Assembly: GCA_003278095.1 (NCBI GenBank)
Contig: QCHB01000004.1
Location: forward strand, 124,001 to 188,000
DNA length: 64,000 nt
Reading direction: 5' to 3'
DNA from: SAR116 cluster bacterium AG-390-L20
Lineage (GTDB): Bacteria; Pseudomonadota; Alphaproteobacteria; Puniceispirillales; Marisalimonadaceae
Made by a program: the position numbers and the translations under genes. A model generated the notes under the pieces. The model saw only the letters and a program-made list of their open reading frames with translations, was not told the DNA's origin and searched no databases. Shown here piece after piece: positions 44,687 to 53,988 of the stretch (position 1 is its first letter; every line of letters begins with the position of its first letter).

Positions 44687-45478
44687 TTAAAATTTTTTAC
44701 TTCCAATTTTACCAGATCTTTTTAACTCAATTATTTCTGCAAAAATTGACAAGGCTACTTCCTCGGGCATAATTGCATTTATAAAAATTCCTGCAGGACA
44801 AATTATATCTTTTAATTTTTCTTGCGACACACCGTCATCTATTATTTTCTTTTTTAAAGCTTGATATTTTTTTTGGCTTGCAACAAGGCCGATATAAGTT
44901 GCTTTTATCTTAAGCGATTCTGTTATTGCTATTAGGTCTGAGTTACCCTGAGTAGCTATAACAATATATTTCTCCGAAAATTCATTTAAATTATTATTAT
45001 TATCGTCTTGAGAGTTTCTAACATGAACTACATTAAAGCTATATTTCTCGCCAAATTTGACTAATTCATTTGCAATTGGTGTATTACCATAAATTATTAA
45101 TTCTGATTTAGGATAAAAAGGCTCAACAAAAATATCCATTGAACCTTCACTAGGACAATAATTTTTTTTATGAAAAGTTTGATCACTTTTTAATTCGTCC
45201 AAATCTTCTTTGATATCGTCTGGACTTAAAACAACTAATTTGGGTTTTTTTAAATTTAATGTTTCTAAAGCTGTATTACGTACAGCGTTCGTAACACATC
45301 CACCTCCAAGCCAACCTGATAATATTTCACCTTTGTTTGAAATTATCGCTTTCATGCCAGGTTTTGCAGCAGTTGACGACATAGTTCTAATCACAGTAGC
45401 AATTACAAATGAAGATCCCTTATTTTCAAGAGTTTTCAAAACATTTTCAAAATTTATTTTTTCATCATTATTTGTCAT
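44687..45478 (-). CDS. coxF: CoxF, XdhC/CoxI-family molybdenum-enzyme maturation protein
   Basis: A 263-residue XdhC/CoxF-family protein. SAAKPGMKAIIS and GWLGGGCVTNAVRN (near residue 53) form the conserved N-terminal XdhC region, followed by a Rossmann-like C-terminal domain. It should help insert the sulfurated/copper-bearing Mo-cofactor into CoxL. ATG at 45478 overlaps the coxE stop in an ATGA; an alternative ATG at 45487 lies inside coxE. Operon position after coxE supports CoxF. Confidence 0.82.
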   Translation of the reverse strand: MTNNDEKINFENVLKTLENKGSSFVIATVIRTMSSTAAKPGMKAIISNKGEILSGWLGGGCVTNAVRNTALETLNLKKPKLVVLSPDDIKEDLDELKSDQTFHKKNYCPSEGSMDIFVEPFYPKSELIIYGNTPIANELVKFGEKYSFNVVHVRNSQDDNNNNLNEFSEKYIVIATQGNSDLIAITESLKIKATYIGLVASQKKYQALKKKIIDDGVSQEKLKDIICPAGIFINAIMPEEVALSIFAEIIELKRSGKIGSKKF

Positions 45479-46668
45479 ATCATACATAATTCTTTTTCTA
45501 AATTTTCTAAATCTTCTATAGTACTACAAGGCGCAAATAAATCTAAATACGAAGATGCTTCTTTCATGCTAGCAGCAACTGGTTCATAATTCTCCCATCC
45601 AAGAAGAGGATTTAGCCAAATTATTTTACAATTTCTCTTTTTTAATTTTTCAAGTTCTTGCGAAACAATTTTTGGACTTCCTGTGTCGTAACCATCAGAA
45701 ATAATAATAACAACTGTTCTACCATTAACTTGGTTTTTTGAATAAACATTATTAAATTCTTTTAATGACTTTCCAATTTTAGTACCGCCCGAAAATCCCT
45801 CTGTAAGTAAAGAAATCCTATTAACCGCTTTTAAAGTGTCATTTTCTTTAAGATGTTCTGTAACTCTCATCAATCTTGTGTGAAACAAATATATATCTGC
45901 AGATTGATCAACACCTACCAAACCTTTAACAAAAGTTAAAAAAATCTGACTATATACCTTCATAGATCCCGATATATCTAATATACTTACTATTCTCATC
46001 GGCTTTTTAGGCTTACTTTTTTTATACAGTTTAATAGGATATCCTTCATAGGCTAATGATTTACTAACAATTTTCCTTAAGTCTAATTTAACACCTTTTC
46101 TATCTGCTATTAATCGTCTTGATCTTTTATGTTTAATTGACTTAGCTATTTTCAAAACAGCTGAATGTATTCTTTTTTGTAAATCAGAATCAATTAGTTC
46201 TTTTAAATCTGTTTTCTTTTTGTTTTCTATGAAACTGGCAGTTATTTTAGACACTGCATTGCTAGACGCTTCCATTTCGTTTTCGTTATTAGTCATGAAT
46301 TTATTTGTTGATTCATTGTCAAGTGTACCTTGCTCGGGAGGGGCAAAAATACTTCGAGTATTAATTGAGTCGTTATTTTTATTATTATTTTGTCTTTGGA
46401 TATTTGTTTTTTTTCTTCCTTCATTTGTCCAGAAGGAATCGAACAATTCATCAAATTTTTCATATGTATCAAAGTTGTAACAATAAATTGATTTAAGAGC
46501 ATTTTTCCATTCTTGTATTTTAGACAAATCAATATTTTGCAAACCATTAAGAGACTGAGTTACCTGTTCAAAGGAAGTATTAAAACCGTTAGCAAACATG
46601 TGATGACTAAAGTCTAACAACCTAGAAGTTTTGGACGACCTTAACAGAAATTTTGTAGGTTTAAGCAT
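45475..46668 (-). CDS. coxE: CoxE, von Willebrand factor A-domain protein
   Basis: A 397-residue VWA-containing CoxE. The C-terminal VWA domain has the metal-ion-dependent adhesion site LDISGSM at D231, and later SGGTKIG and SDGYDTG. The middle region near 110-150 is low-complexity. With CoxD (a MoxR ATPase) it assembles the [CuSMoO2] centre of CO dehydrogenase. It starts 2 bp after the coxD stop. Confidence 0.9.
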   Translation of the reverse strand: MLKPTKFLLRSSKTSRLLDFSHHMFANGFNTSFEQVTQSLNGLQNIDLSKIQEWKNALKSIYCYNFDTYEKFDELFDSFWTNEGRKKTNIQRQNNNKNNDSINTRSIFAPPEQGTLDNESTNKFMTNNENEMEASSNAVSKITASFIENKKKTDLKELIDSDLQKRIHSAVLKIAKSIKHKRSRRLIADRKGVKLDLRKIVSKSLAYEGYPIKLYKKSKPKKPMRIVSILDISGSMKVYSQIFLTFVKGLVGVDQSADIYLFHTRLMRVTEHLKENDTLKAVNRISLLTEGFSGGTKIGKSLKEFNNVYSKNQVNGRTVVIIISDGYDTGSPKIVSQELEKLKKRNCKIIWLNPLLGWENYEPVAASMKEASSYLDLFAPCSTIEDLENLEKELCMI

Positions 46669-46669
46669 A

Positions 46670-47539
46670 TTATACTTTAGCTAATTTCTGGCTTGTTTCT
46701 AAAGAAATAATTGCCTTGTCAGCTTCTGTTTTTAACAAACAGACCAAAGTTGAATGTAAGATTTCATGATTTTCAGATAAATCATTTAATCCCAATCCTG
46801 ATATAGCGGCAGCCCAGTCTAAAGTTTCTGCTATACCAGGTTTTTTTTCTAAATCTTCCATTCTTAAATTTTGAACAAAGCTGACTATTTGTCTTGATAA
46901 TTCTAATTCAATGTTAGGCATTTTTTTTTGCAATATTTGAAGCTCAAGTTCTTTTTTTGGATAGTATACATAATTATAAATGCACCTTCTTCTTAAGGCA
47001 TCAGACAAATCTCTAGTACTGTTAGACGTTATAATTACAATTGGCTTTGAAACAGCTTTTATTGTGCCAAATTCAGGAATAGACACCTGAAACTCCGACA
47101 AAATTTCTAAAAGATACGCTTCAAACTCTTCGTCAGCTCTGTCGATTTCGTCAATGAGAAGAACAGGTGATTTCTTTTGAGTTATTGCCTTTAATAAAGG
47201 TCTTTCCAAAAGAAAATCCCTAGAAAAAATGTGGTTATCAATATCTATTTCATTGTTACTTTTGGTTTCGTTAGAACGAATTGCAAGTAATTGTTTTTGA
47301 TAATTCCATTCATAAATTGTTGAGGTAGAATCAAGACCTTCATAACATTGTAATCTTATAAGACTAGTTTCATGCAATTTAGATAAAGCAATGGCGAGGG
47401 CAGTTTTTCCAATACCTGCCTCACCTTCCAATAGTAGAGGTCTACCAAGACTTGAAGCTATATGAATACTCATAGCTAATTCATCTGATGCTATATAATC
47501 TAAATCATATAGATACTTCTTAATATTTTGCCATTGCAT
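46670..47539 (-). CDS. coxD: CoxD, MoxR-type AAA+ ATPase
   Basis: A 289-residue MoxR-family AAA+ ATPase. Walker A is GEAGIGKT (39-46), Walker B is VLLIDEIDRAD near 125, and a sensor-1 region holds VIITSNSTRDLSDALRRR. CoxD drives maturation of the Cu-S-Mo active site of CO dehydrogenase. It is 18 bp downstream of coxL, in the standard LDE order. ATG at 47539. Confidence 0.92.
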   Translation of the reverse strand: MQWQNIKKYLYDLDYIASDELAMSIHIASSLGRPLLLEGEAGIGKTALAIALSKLHETSLIRLQCYEGLDSTSTIYEWNYQKQLLAIRSNETKSNNEIDIDNHIFSRDFLLERPLLKAITQKKSPVLLIDEIDRADEEFEAYLLEILSEFQVSIPEFGTIKAVSKPIVIITSNSTRDLSDALRRRCIYNYVYYPKKELELQILQKKMPNIELELSRQIVSFVQNLRMEDLEKKPGIAETLDWAAAISGLGLNDLSENHEILHSTLVCLLKTEADKAIISLETSQKLAKV

Positions 47540-47557
47540 TTTTGTTTATCAGCTAGA

Positions 47558-49981
47558 CTAACTATGAAGTCCAAGATCTTTAGCAATCTTCCAAACTCTC
47601 CAATGATCATGAGGCATATGTGCCTGAGTTAATCCAAATGGTTTAAAAGCGTCATGTACTGCATTTGAAAAAGCAGACACTCCACCTACATTAGGACTTT
47701 CACCTACACCTTTTGCACCTATAGGATGATGCGGACTTGGTGTTTCTGTATAATCAGTCTCGTAATTTGGTGTTTCCCAAGCAGTTGGAATAAAAAAATC
47801 CATCAAAGTGCCTGTCATGACATTACCTTGCTCATCATAAGCAATTTCCTGTCCCATAGATATAGCTAGAGCTTCTGTTAATCCACCGTGAACCTGACCT
47901 TCGATAATCATTGGATTTATTCGAGTGCCACAATCGTCAAGAGCGTAAACCTGTTTAATGTCACTTACCCCGGTGTCTACATCAATTTCCATGACTACTA
48001 CGTAGGCTCCGTTTGGATAAGTCATATTCGGTGGATCATAATAACTAACGGCTTCCAAACCGGGTTCCACACCAGGTATGGCCTGATTATAGGAAGCGAA
48101 TGCAATCTCTTTCATAGTTTTAAATTTTTCAGGTGCACCTTTGACTGAAAATCTATCTACATCCCATTCTAAATCATCGTCGTGAACTTCTAGCAAATAA
48201 GCTGCAATCATTTGTGCCTTTGCTCTTATTTTTCTACCAGCCATGGCAGTTGCGGCTCCAGCAACTGGTGTGGAACGGGATCCATAAGTCCCTAGTCCAT
48301 AAGGAGCGGTATCCGTATCACCTTCTTCTAATGTAATGTCAGACGCTGGGATACCAATTTCAGATGCTAATATTTGAGCAAATGTGGTGGCATGACCTTG
48401 ACCTTGTGATATGGTTCCTAATCTTGCTATAGCTGAGCCAGTTGGATGAATTCTTATTTCACAAGCATCAAACATTCCTAAACCAAGAATATCACAATTT
48501 TTAACTGGACCAGCACCTACTATCTCAGTGAAGTGGCTAAGACCAATGCCCATCAACTTTCGTGATTTACCATCTTTAAATAATTGTAATTGTTTAGCTT
48601 GATCTTCTCTTAATTGTTTATAGTTTACTGAAGTCATAGCTTTTTCCCAAGCTTGATGATAATCGCCTGAGTCATATTCCCAACCAAGAGCTGATGTGTA
48701 AGGGAATTGCTCTTTTTTGATAAAATTCTTAGAGCGTAGTTCAGCAGAGTCCATTCCAAGTTTCTGAGCAAGTACCTCAATCATTCTTTCTATAAAATAA
48801 GAGGCTTCAGTCACTCTAAAAGAGCACCTGTATGCTACGCCACCAGGTGCCTTGTTTGTATAAACACCATCAACAGCTAAATAAGCAACTGGAATATCAT
48901 ATGAACCAGTACAAATATTCATAAATCCAGCTGGAAACTTTGTGGGATCAGCACATGCATCAAATGCTCCGTGATCGGCTGTAGTATGACACCATAAACC
49001 AGTAATTTTTCCTTCTTTTGTTGCTGATATCTTACCATGCATCCAGTAATCTCTTGCGAAAGCAGTGGCCATTAAGTTATCCATTCTATCTTCAACCCAC
49101 TTGATTGGAACACCAGTTACAATTGATGCAACAATTGAACAAACATAACCTGGATAAACACCTACTTTATTACCAAATCCTCCACCAATATCTGGAGAAA
49201 TAATTCTAATGTTATGCTCTGGAATACTTGAAATTAATGACGCTACCGTTCTTACAGCATGTGGGGCTTGAAAAGTACCCCATACTGTAAGTTTACCATT
49301 AACTTTATCCATAGAAGCAACACAACCGCAAGTCTCAAGAGGACATGGATGTGTCCGATGATAATAAACCATCTCATCAGCGACAACTTCAGCTTCTTCT
49401 AATACTTTATTAGTTTCTTCCTTTTCACCTGCTTCCCATGTAAAAATGTGATTTGGGTGTCTTCTGGCTCCATGTGCACCTTCTTTCTGATCTGCAATGT
49501 CTTCTCTTAAGATAGGTGAATCTTTTAATTCAGCTTTAAAAGGATCTGTTACTACTGGCAACTCATCATATTCAACTTCAACCAAAGAAATACCGTCAGC
49601 TACAGCATATCTGTCGTCTCCAACAACAAACGCAACTTCTTGTCCTTGGAATAGAACTTTACCATCTGCAAGAACCATTTGTTTGTCACCTGCGAGCGTT
49701 GGCATCCAATGTAGACCTAATGGCTCTAAATCAGCTGCTGTAAGTACTGCATGAACACCAGGTAAGGCTAGAGCTGCGCTTGTATCAATATTCTTTACTC
49801 GTGCATGTGCAACTGGTGATCTTACAAAGTCACCAAAAAGCATTCCTTTTAGCTTTATATCGTCTACATAATTACCTTTACCTTGAGTAAATCTGGCATC
49901 TTCAACTCTTTTTCTAGAAGTACCAAGACCGCTTAATGCACTTTTTCTTTCTTCTCGTGATGGGGTTTTTACGTCATCCAT
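47558..49981 (-). CDS. coxL: Aerobic CO dehydrogenase large subunit, form I
   Basis: An 807-residue molybdopterin subunit that oxidises CO to CO2. It carries the form I active-site loop AYRCSFR, with Cys at residue 386 (residue 388 in the Oligotropha enzyme), which holds the copper-sulfur bridge. Form II enzymes have AYRGAGR instead, so true CO oxidation is supported. GGGFGNKVG and the C-terminal GAKGVGES with the catalytic Glu are also present. The start ATG overlaps the coxS stop. Length matches the usual 800-810. Confidence 0.97.
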   Translation of the reverse strand: MDDVKTPSREERKSALSGLGTSRKRVEDARFTQGKGNYVDDIKLKGMLFGDFVRSPVAHARVKNIDTSAALALPGVHAVLTAADLEPLGLHWMPTLAGDKQMVLADGKVLFQGQEVAFVVGDDRYAVADGISLVEVEYDELPVVTDPFKAELKDSPILREDIADQKEGAHGARRHPNHIFTWEAGEKEETNKVLEEAEVVADEMVYYHRTHPCPLETCGCVASMDKVNGKLTVWGTFQAPHAVRTVASLISSIPEHNIRIISPDIGGGFGNKVGVYPGYVCSIVASIVTGVPIKWVEDRMDNLMATAFARDYWMHGKISATKEGKITGLWCHTTADHGAFDACADPTKFPAGFMNICTGSYDIPVAYLAVDGVYTNKAPGGVAYRCSFRVTEASYFIERMIEVLAQKLGMDSAELRSKNFIKKEQFPYTSALGWEYDSGDYHQAWEKAMTSVNYKQLREDQAKQLQLFKDGKSRKLMGIGLSHFTEIVGAGPVKNCDILGLGMFDACEIRIHPTGSAIARLGTISQGQGHATTFAQILASEIGIPASDITLEEGDTDTAPYGLGTYGSRSTPVAGAATAMAGRKIRAKAQMIAAYLLEVHDDDLEWDVDRFSVKGAPEKFKTMKEIAFASYNQAIPGVEPGLEAVSYYDPPNMTYPNGAYVVVMEIDVDTGVSDIKQVYALDDCGTRINPMIIEGQVHGGLTEALAISMGQEIAYDEQGNVMTGTLMDFFIPTAWETPNYETDYTETPSPHHPIGAKGVGESPNVGGVSAFSNAVHDAFKPFGLTQAHMPHDHWRVWKIAKDLGLHS

Positions 49982-50484
49982 TATGCTATTTCCTTTTTCT
50001 CAACGTTAGCTTCATCTCTTATTTTATCTGCGGCTGCCATTATTGATTTAACAATATTTTGGTATCCAGTACATCGGCATAAGTTTCCTGAAATACCAAA
50101 TCTAACCTCTTCTTCTGTAGGATTAGGGTTCTCTTGTAAAAACCTATATGACCTCATAATCATTCCAGGTGTGCAATATCCACATTGTAAACCATGATGC
50201 TCTTTAAACATTTCTTGTATAGCATGAAGTTTGTCGGGAGAACCTATACCTTCAACAGTCAAAATTTCAGCTCCTTCTGCTTGAGGGGCAAATACTGTAC
50301 AGGATTTTACTGATTTTCCGTTCATATCTATGGTGCAAGCACCACAATGTGATGAAGAACATCCTATATGTGCACCAGTATAATCTAAGTGCTCTCTAAG
50401 AGCGTGGACTAAAAGTGTTCTCGGCTCAACTGACAATGTCTCTTCTTTACCATTAACTGTCATAGTGACATTAATTTTTTCCAT
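49981..50484 (-). CDS. coxS: Aerobic CO dehydrogenase small [2Fe-2S] subunit
   Basis: A 167-residue iron-sulfur protein. The plant-type cluster is in [13 protein letters not shown] (near residue 41) and the second cluster in [11 protein letters not shown] and NLCRCTGYQ (near 101 and 133). It passes electrons from CoxL to the flavin in CoxM. AAGGGGAAAG lies upstream of its ATG. The stop overlaps the coxL start. Confidence 0.97.
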   Translation of the reverse strand: MEKINVTMTVNGKEETLSVEPRTLLVHALREHLDYTGAHIGCSSSHCGACTIDMNGKSVKSCTVFAPQAEGAEILTVEGIGSPDKLHAIQEMFKEHHGLQCGYCTPGMIMRSYRFLQENPNPTEEEVRFGISGNLCRCTGYQNIVKSIMAAADKIRDEANVEKKEIA

Positions 50485-50498
50485 ATCTTTCCCCTTAA

Positions 50499-51353
50499 CT
50501 AGGTTCGTTCAATAGCTCTTGTAAGAGCCTTTTTAATTACAATACCAGCGACGTATTTCTTAAATTCAACTGGTCCTCTTTGATCAGCTACAGGATCACT
50601 TTGCTCTACACAAGCTTCTGTGACTTGATTTAATATGTTTTTATCAATTTCTTTTCCAAGGATTATATCTACAGCTTTATCACAATATACTGGAGTGTCT
50701 GATAAATTAGTTAATGCTATAGAAGCACTTGAACACATAGTATTTTCAACTTTTAATATTACACCAGCTGCTGCAGTTGCATAATCACCAATTTTTCTTT
50801 TTTGTTTTTCATAGGCATAACCACCTGATGGAGCGTCAAAGGAAATTGAAATAAGAATTTCATCATCTTCCCTAACAGTAAAATAAGCTCCTTCATAAAA
50901 TTCTCTTGCTTTAACATCTCGAACACCATTAGATCCACTTAATTTATAAGTGGCGTCAAGTAGTTGCATTAAGCCAGGCATATCATTTGCTGGATCACCA
51001 TTAGCTACATTACCACCGATTGTACCTAAGTTCCTGACTTGAGGGTCAGCAATTTGTAATGAAGCTTCTCTTATAATAGGGGCTTTTTTAAATAATTCTT
51101 CATTATTAATTAATTCAACTTGAGTAGTCATTGCACCAATTGATATTTGGTTGCCTGTAATTTCAATACCTTTAATTTCATTAATCCCAGACAAATCTAT
51201 TAAATGTTTAATATCAGTAAGTCTTTGTTTCATAACTGGTATCAAACTATGACCTCCAGCAATCACCCTTGCCTCATCGCCAAAGTCTGCCATAAGAGAT
51301 ATAGCTTTTTCTATGTTATCTGGTTTATAAAAAGTGAATGCACTAGGTATCAT
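50499..51353 (-). CDS. coxM: Aerobic CO dehydrogenase medium (FAD) subunit
   Basis: A 284-residue FAD-binding subunit. The two conserved flavin motifs are [10 protein letters not shown] near residue 32 and [16 protein letters not shown] near 110. It passes electrons to the quinone pool. ATG at 51353 has the strong GGGAGG at suitable spacing; a TTG at 51368 would fall at the start of that site and is rejected. It is the first gene of the coxMSLDEFG operon. Confidence 0.96.
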   Translation of the reverse strand: MIPSAFTFYKPDNIEKAISLMADFGDEARVIAGGHSLIPVMKQRLTDIKHLIDLSGINEIKGIEITGNQISIGAMTTQVELINNEELFKKAPIIREASLQIADPQVRNLGTIGGNVANGDPANDMPGLMQLLDATYKLSGSNGVRDVKAREFYEGAYFTVREDDEILISISFDAPSGGYAYEKQKRKIGDYATAAAGVILKVENTMCSSASIALTNLSDTPVYCDKAVDIILGKEIDKNILNQVTEACVEQSDPVADQRGPVEFKKYVAGIVIKKALTRAIERT

Positions 51354-51676
51354 ATAGATCCCTCCCAATAAATCTAAATTAAAATGATTCTAAACTAACT
51401 TAATTTATATACTCTTTTTTTAAAATTACCAACAAAAACTATTTCACATATTAACGATCTACAGATACCTAAATCGATTAAGAATTTTTGAAAAATAAAA
51501 AAATTAATTGCATTCCTTCATAAATTAAAAATTTAATCATAGATCAATATAAAAAGATTAAAATTGTATCATTTTAAAAATTAAAATAGCTAAATAAATT
51601 TTAAGTTTTGATAAGTATCAATTTGATATCTACATGTGGTTATTTAACGTAATGCAGAGATATAGGAGTATGTAAT
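51354..51676. other. AT-rich divergent intergenic region between coxM and the acquired-looking operon
   Basis: No gene is visible. It must contain the cox operon promoter (leftward; TATATAAA-like tract near 51405) and the promoter of the rightward operon. A GGGAGG site serves coxM at the left end, and AGGAG (51664-51668) serves the binding-protein gene at the right end. GC content jumps immediately after this gap. No tRNA fragment or repeat of the tRNA-Leu 3' end is seen here. Confidence 0.6.
51608..51621. promoter_or_regulatory. Short inverted repeat upstream of the binding-protein gene
   Basis: TTGATA and TATCAA flank two bases (AG), followed at once by TTTGATATC. It lies about 55 bp before the start codon and could be an operator. 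The background is AT-rich, so chance is not excluded. Confidence 0.35.
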
Positions 51677-52531
51677 ATGAAAACAACTAAATTTACACGT
51701 CGTCAAGTTTTAGTCACTGCTGCCTCGGGTTTGGCAGTGTCAATGTTGGCACCTAGTTTAGTTCGCGCAGCAAGTAAAACTTTGTCTGATGTGAAAGCGT
51801 CGGGAGTATTGCAAATCGGATGTGAAGCAACGTATCCGCCTTTTACTTTTCGGGACGCGGGTAAGATAGTGGGCTATGATGTCGACTTAGCAGCTTTGAT
51901 GTGTTCTTCATTGGGGGTTAAGCCAGAATTTATTGACACACAATGGTCTGGTGTAATTCCAGCGCTCTACGCTGGAAGGTTCGATGTGATTATGTCGTCT
52001 ATGAGTTACCGTAAAGAGCGTTTAAAAAAGGTTGCTTTTTCTATTCCGTATGCTGAAGCAAGCCAAGCTATGCTTATTCGAGCAGATGATTCATCAAAAA
52101 TCATGTCAGTGAAGGATCTTTCAGGCAAAGTACTTGGCGTTAAACTTGGATCACCTGGTGAAATGATGAAGCCGGCTCTTGAAAAAGAAATCGTAGCCGC
52201 CAAAGGAAAGGGTTTTTCTGGTGTAAAAATTTATGATGACCATCCTTCTGCTTACCTTGCGCTCAGTCAAGGAACGGTTGATGGTGTGCTTAACACTCTG
52301 CCAACATTAGGAAAAGTGATGAAGGACCGTCCAGGTGCATATGCATTGGTACGCCCAGTCGGAAAGTTGAATTGGGCAGGGATAGCGGCGCGTAAAGAAG
52401 ATACAGAAATTGTCAATTGGATGGATGCTGAACTCACAAAGCTGAAAGATAGCGGAGAGATTTACGCGTTGCAAGAAAAGTGGTTTGGGTTCAAAATGGA
52501 ACTGTCCGATACAATTCCGTCGTTTGCTTGA
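51677..52531 (+). CDS. Tat-exported amino-acid-type solute-binding protein (family 3)
   Basis: A 284-residue family 3 binding protein. It begins with a twin-arginine signal (FTRRQVLVTAASGL), uncommon for this class, which usually uses Sec. The ligand-binding core has IGCEATYPPFTFRD (near residue 47), VGYDVDLAALM and a late GKLNWAGIAARKED. It pairs with the permease and ATPase genes downstream. The ligand is probably a small polar nitrogenous compound that the linked amidohydrolase processes. Confidence 0.85.
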   Translation: MKTTKFTRRQVLVTAASGLAVSMLAPSLVRAASKTLSDVKASGVLQIGCEATYPPFTFRDAGKIVGYDVDLAALMCSSLGVKPEFIDTQWSGVIPALYAGRFDVIMSSMSYRKERLKKVAFSIPYAEASQAMLIRADDSSKIMSVKDLSGKVLGVKLGSPGEMMKPALEKEIVAAKGKGFSGVKIYDDHPSAYLALSQGTVDGVLNTLPTLGKVMKDRPGAYALVRPVGKLNWAGIAARKEDTEIVNWMDAELTKLKDSGEIYALQEKWFGFKMELSDTIPSFA

Positions 52532-52546
52532 TTACTAGTTTAACTT

Positions 52547-52579
52547 ACCTTGTCCCTTTAATAGCTCAGGGGACAAGGT
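52547..52579 (+). promoter_or_regulatory. Intercistronic hairpin between binding-protein and permease genes
   Basis: ACCTTGTCCC (52547-52556) pairs perfectly with GGGACAAGGT (52570-52579), 10 base pairs with a 13-base loop, followed by a short TTT. Such hairpins after binding-protein genes commonly stabilise the upstream mRNA or attenuate read-through, giving more binding protein than membrane components. The permease ribosome-binding site AAGGTGG follows it. Confidence 0.75.
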
Positions 52580-52594
52580 TTAAAAGGTGGTTAT

Positions 52595-53248
52595 ATGACT
52601 ATTGATTGGGGCATTATATTTGAAAGCGTGCCACTCCTTGGTCATGGTGTAGTGGTAACGTTACAAGTCTCAGCACTAGCATCTGTATTAGGTTTGGCAC
52701 TTGGCGTAGTTTTGGGTTTGTGCTCACTGTCGCATAGCAGACCCCTTCGTTTGATTGTTGCCGGTTATGTTGATTTTATACGCGGTACACCTTTGCTGAT
52801 TCAAATTTTTCTAGTTTTTTTTGCACTCCCTGCGCTTGGTATTCGATTTGATGAATTTTGGGCCGGTGTAGTTGCGCTTTCTTTGAACTCTGCAGCATTC
52901 GTAGCAGAAGTTGTGCGCGGTGGCGTTGGGTCTATTGAGCGGGGCCAGTCCGAAGCAGCTTCTGCCATAGGCATGCGACATAGTCAAATCCTTGTATATA
53001 TCTTACTTCCTCAAGCTTATAGACAAATGGTTCCGCCACTGACAAACGAGCTAATAAGCTTGGTAAAAAATTCATCTTTGCTCTCTGTAATATCAGTTTA
53101 TGAACTAACAAGAGCAGGTCAGGCGATAATCTCAGTGCACTTTGTGCCATTTGAGATTTATACTCTGCTGGCGCTGTATTATTATGTTCTTATTAAAGTA
53201 TTAAGCTGGCTGTCGGGTCGACTTGAGCGGAAGCTTCCAACATGGTAA
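52595..53248 (+). CDS. Amino-acid-type ABC transporter permease
   Basis: A 217-residue HisM/GlnP-family permease with about five transmembrane helices. [15 protein letters not shown] near residue 60 is the conserved family segment, and the EAA loop [15 protein letters not shown] (near 119) contacts the ATPase. It overlaps the ATPase gene by 7 bp. As a single permease gene it would form a homodimer. Confidence 0.92.
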   Translation: MTIDWGIIFESVPLLGHGVVVTLQVSALASVLGLALGVVLGLCSLSHSRPLRLIVAGYVDFIRGTPLLIQIFLVFFALPALGIRFDEFWAGVVALSLNSAAFVAEVVRGGVGSIERGQSEAASAIGMRHSQILVYILLPQAYRQMVPPLTNELISLVKNSSLLSVISVYELTRAGQAIISVHFVPFEIYTLLALYYYVLIKVLSWLSGRLERKLPTW

Positions 53249-53988
53249 CTCCGGTAATCCAGGTGCAAAAACTTAGCAAAAGCTTTGGGGATAATTCTGT
53301 CTTACGTCATGTATCGATGGATGTAGCCACTGGTGAAACTGTTGTAATTATTGGAGCCTCTGGTTCAGGTAAGACCACCTTTCTACGCTGCCTGAATAGG
53401 TTGGAGGAGCCTAGCGCTGGTACTGTACAGTTAGATGGAAACCCAGTGGTGAATAGTGGTTCTGAAAAACAAATCGCAGACCAACGCAGTCAATTTGGCT
53501 TTGTTTTCCAAAGGTTCAATCTATTTCCGCATTTTTCTGCCCTCGATAATGTAGCTATCGGGCCTGAAAAGGTTCGTGGGATGTCTAAGTCGGATGCAAG
53601 AGCTCTCGCTGCAGCTGAACTTAGACGGGTTCATATGTCTGATCACGCAATGAAGCGTCCAGTACAACTATCCGGCGGGCAACAGCAAAGAGTAGCAATA
53701 GCACGAGCACTAGCAATGAAGCCCAGAGTTATGCTGTTTGATGAACCAACTTCGGCTCTGGATCCTGAATTGGTTCAAGAGGTGCTTGATGTGATGAAGG
53801 AATTAGCAAAAGGAGGTATGACAATGGTAGTAGTTACCCATGAAATGAATTTTGCGCGTGAAGTTGCAGACCGCGTAATTTATATGGAGAATGGTAGGAT
53901 TGCTGAGGAGAGTCCACCAGAAATTCTGTTCAAAGAACCAAAATCGCCTGGTGCACAGCGGTTTCTTAGGCATTTGACCAATGAGTAA
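53242..53988 (+). CDS. Amino-acid-type ABC transporter ATPase
   Basis: A 248-residue GlnQ/HisP-type ATPase. Walker A is GASGSGKT (38-45), the Q-loop is [11 protein letters not shown] near 90, the signature is LSGGQQQR, and Walker B is [12 protein letters not shown]. It energises the permease immediately upstream. Its end overlaps the amidohydrolase start by 8 bp, so the enzyme and transporter are translationally linked. Confidence 0.95.
   Translation: MVTPVIQVQKLSKSFGDNSVLRHVSMDVATGETVVIIGASGSGKTTFLRCLNRLEEPSAGTVQLDGNPVVNSGSEKQIADQRSQFGFVFQRFNLFPHFSALDNVAIGPEKVRGMSKSDARALAAAELRRVHMSDHAMKRPVQLSGGQQQRVAIARALAMKPRVMLFDEPTSALDPELVQEVLDVMKELAKGGMTMVVVTHEMNFAREVADRVIYMENGRIAEESPPEILFKEPKSPGAQRFLRHLTNE

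Noticed and set aside
47558-49981. Possible form II (non-CO) molybdenum hydroxylase rather than true CO dehydrogenase
   Set aside because: The active-site loop is AYRCSFR with Cys386, the form I signature, not AYRGAGR, and coxD/E/F/G follow.
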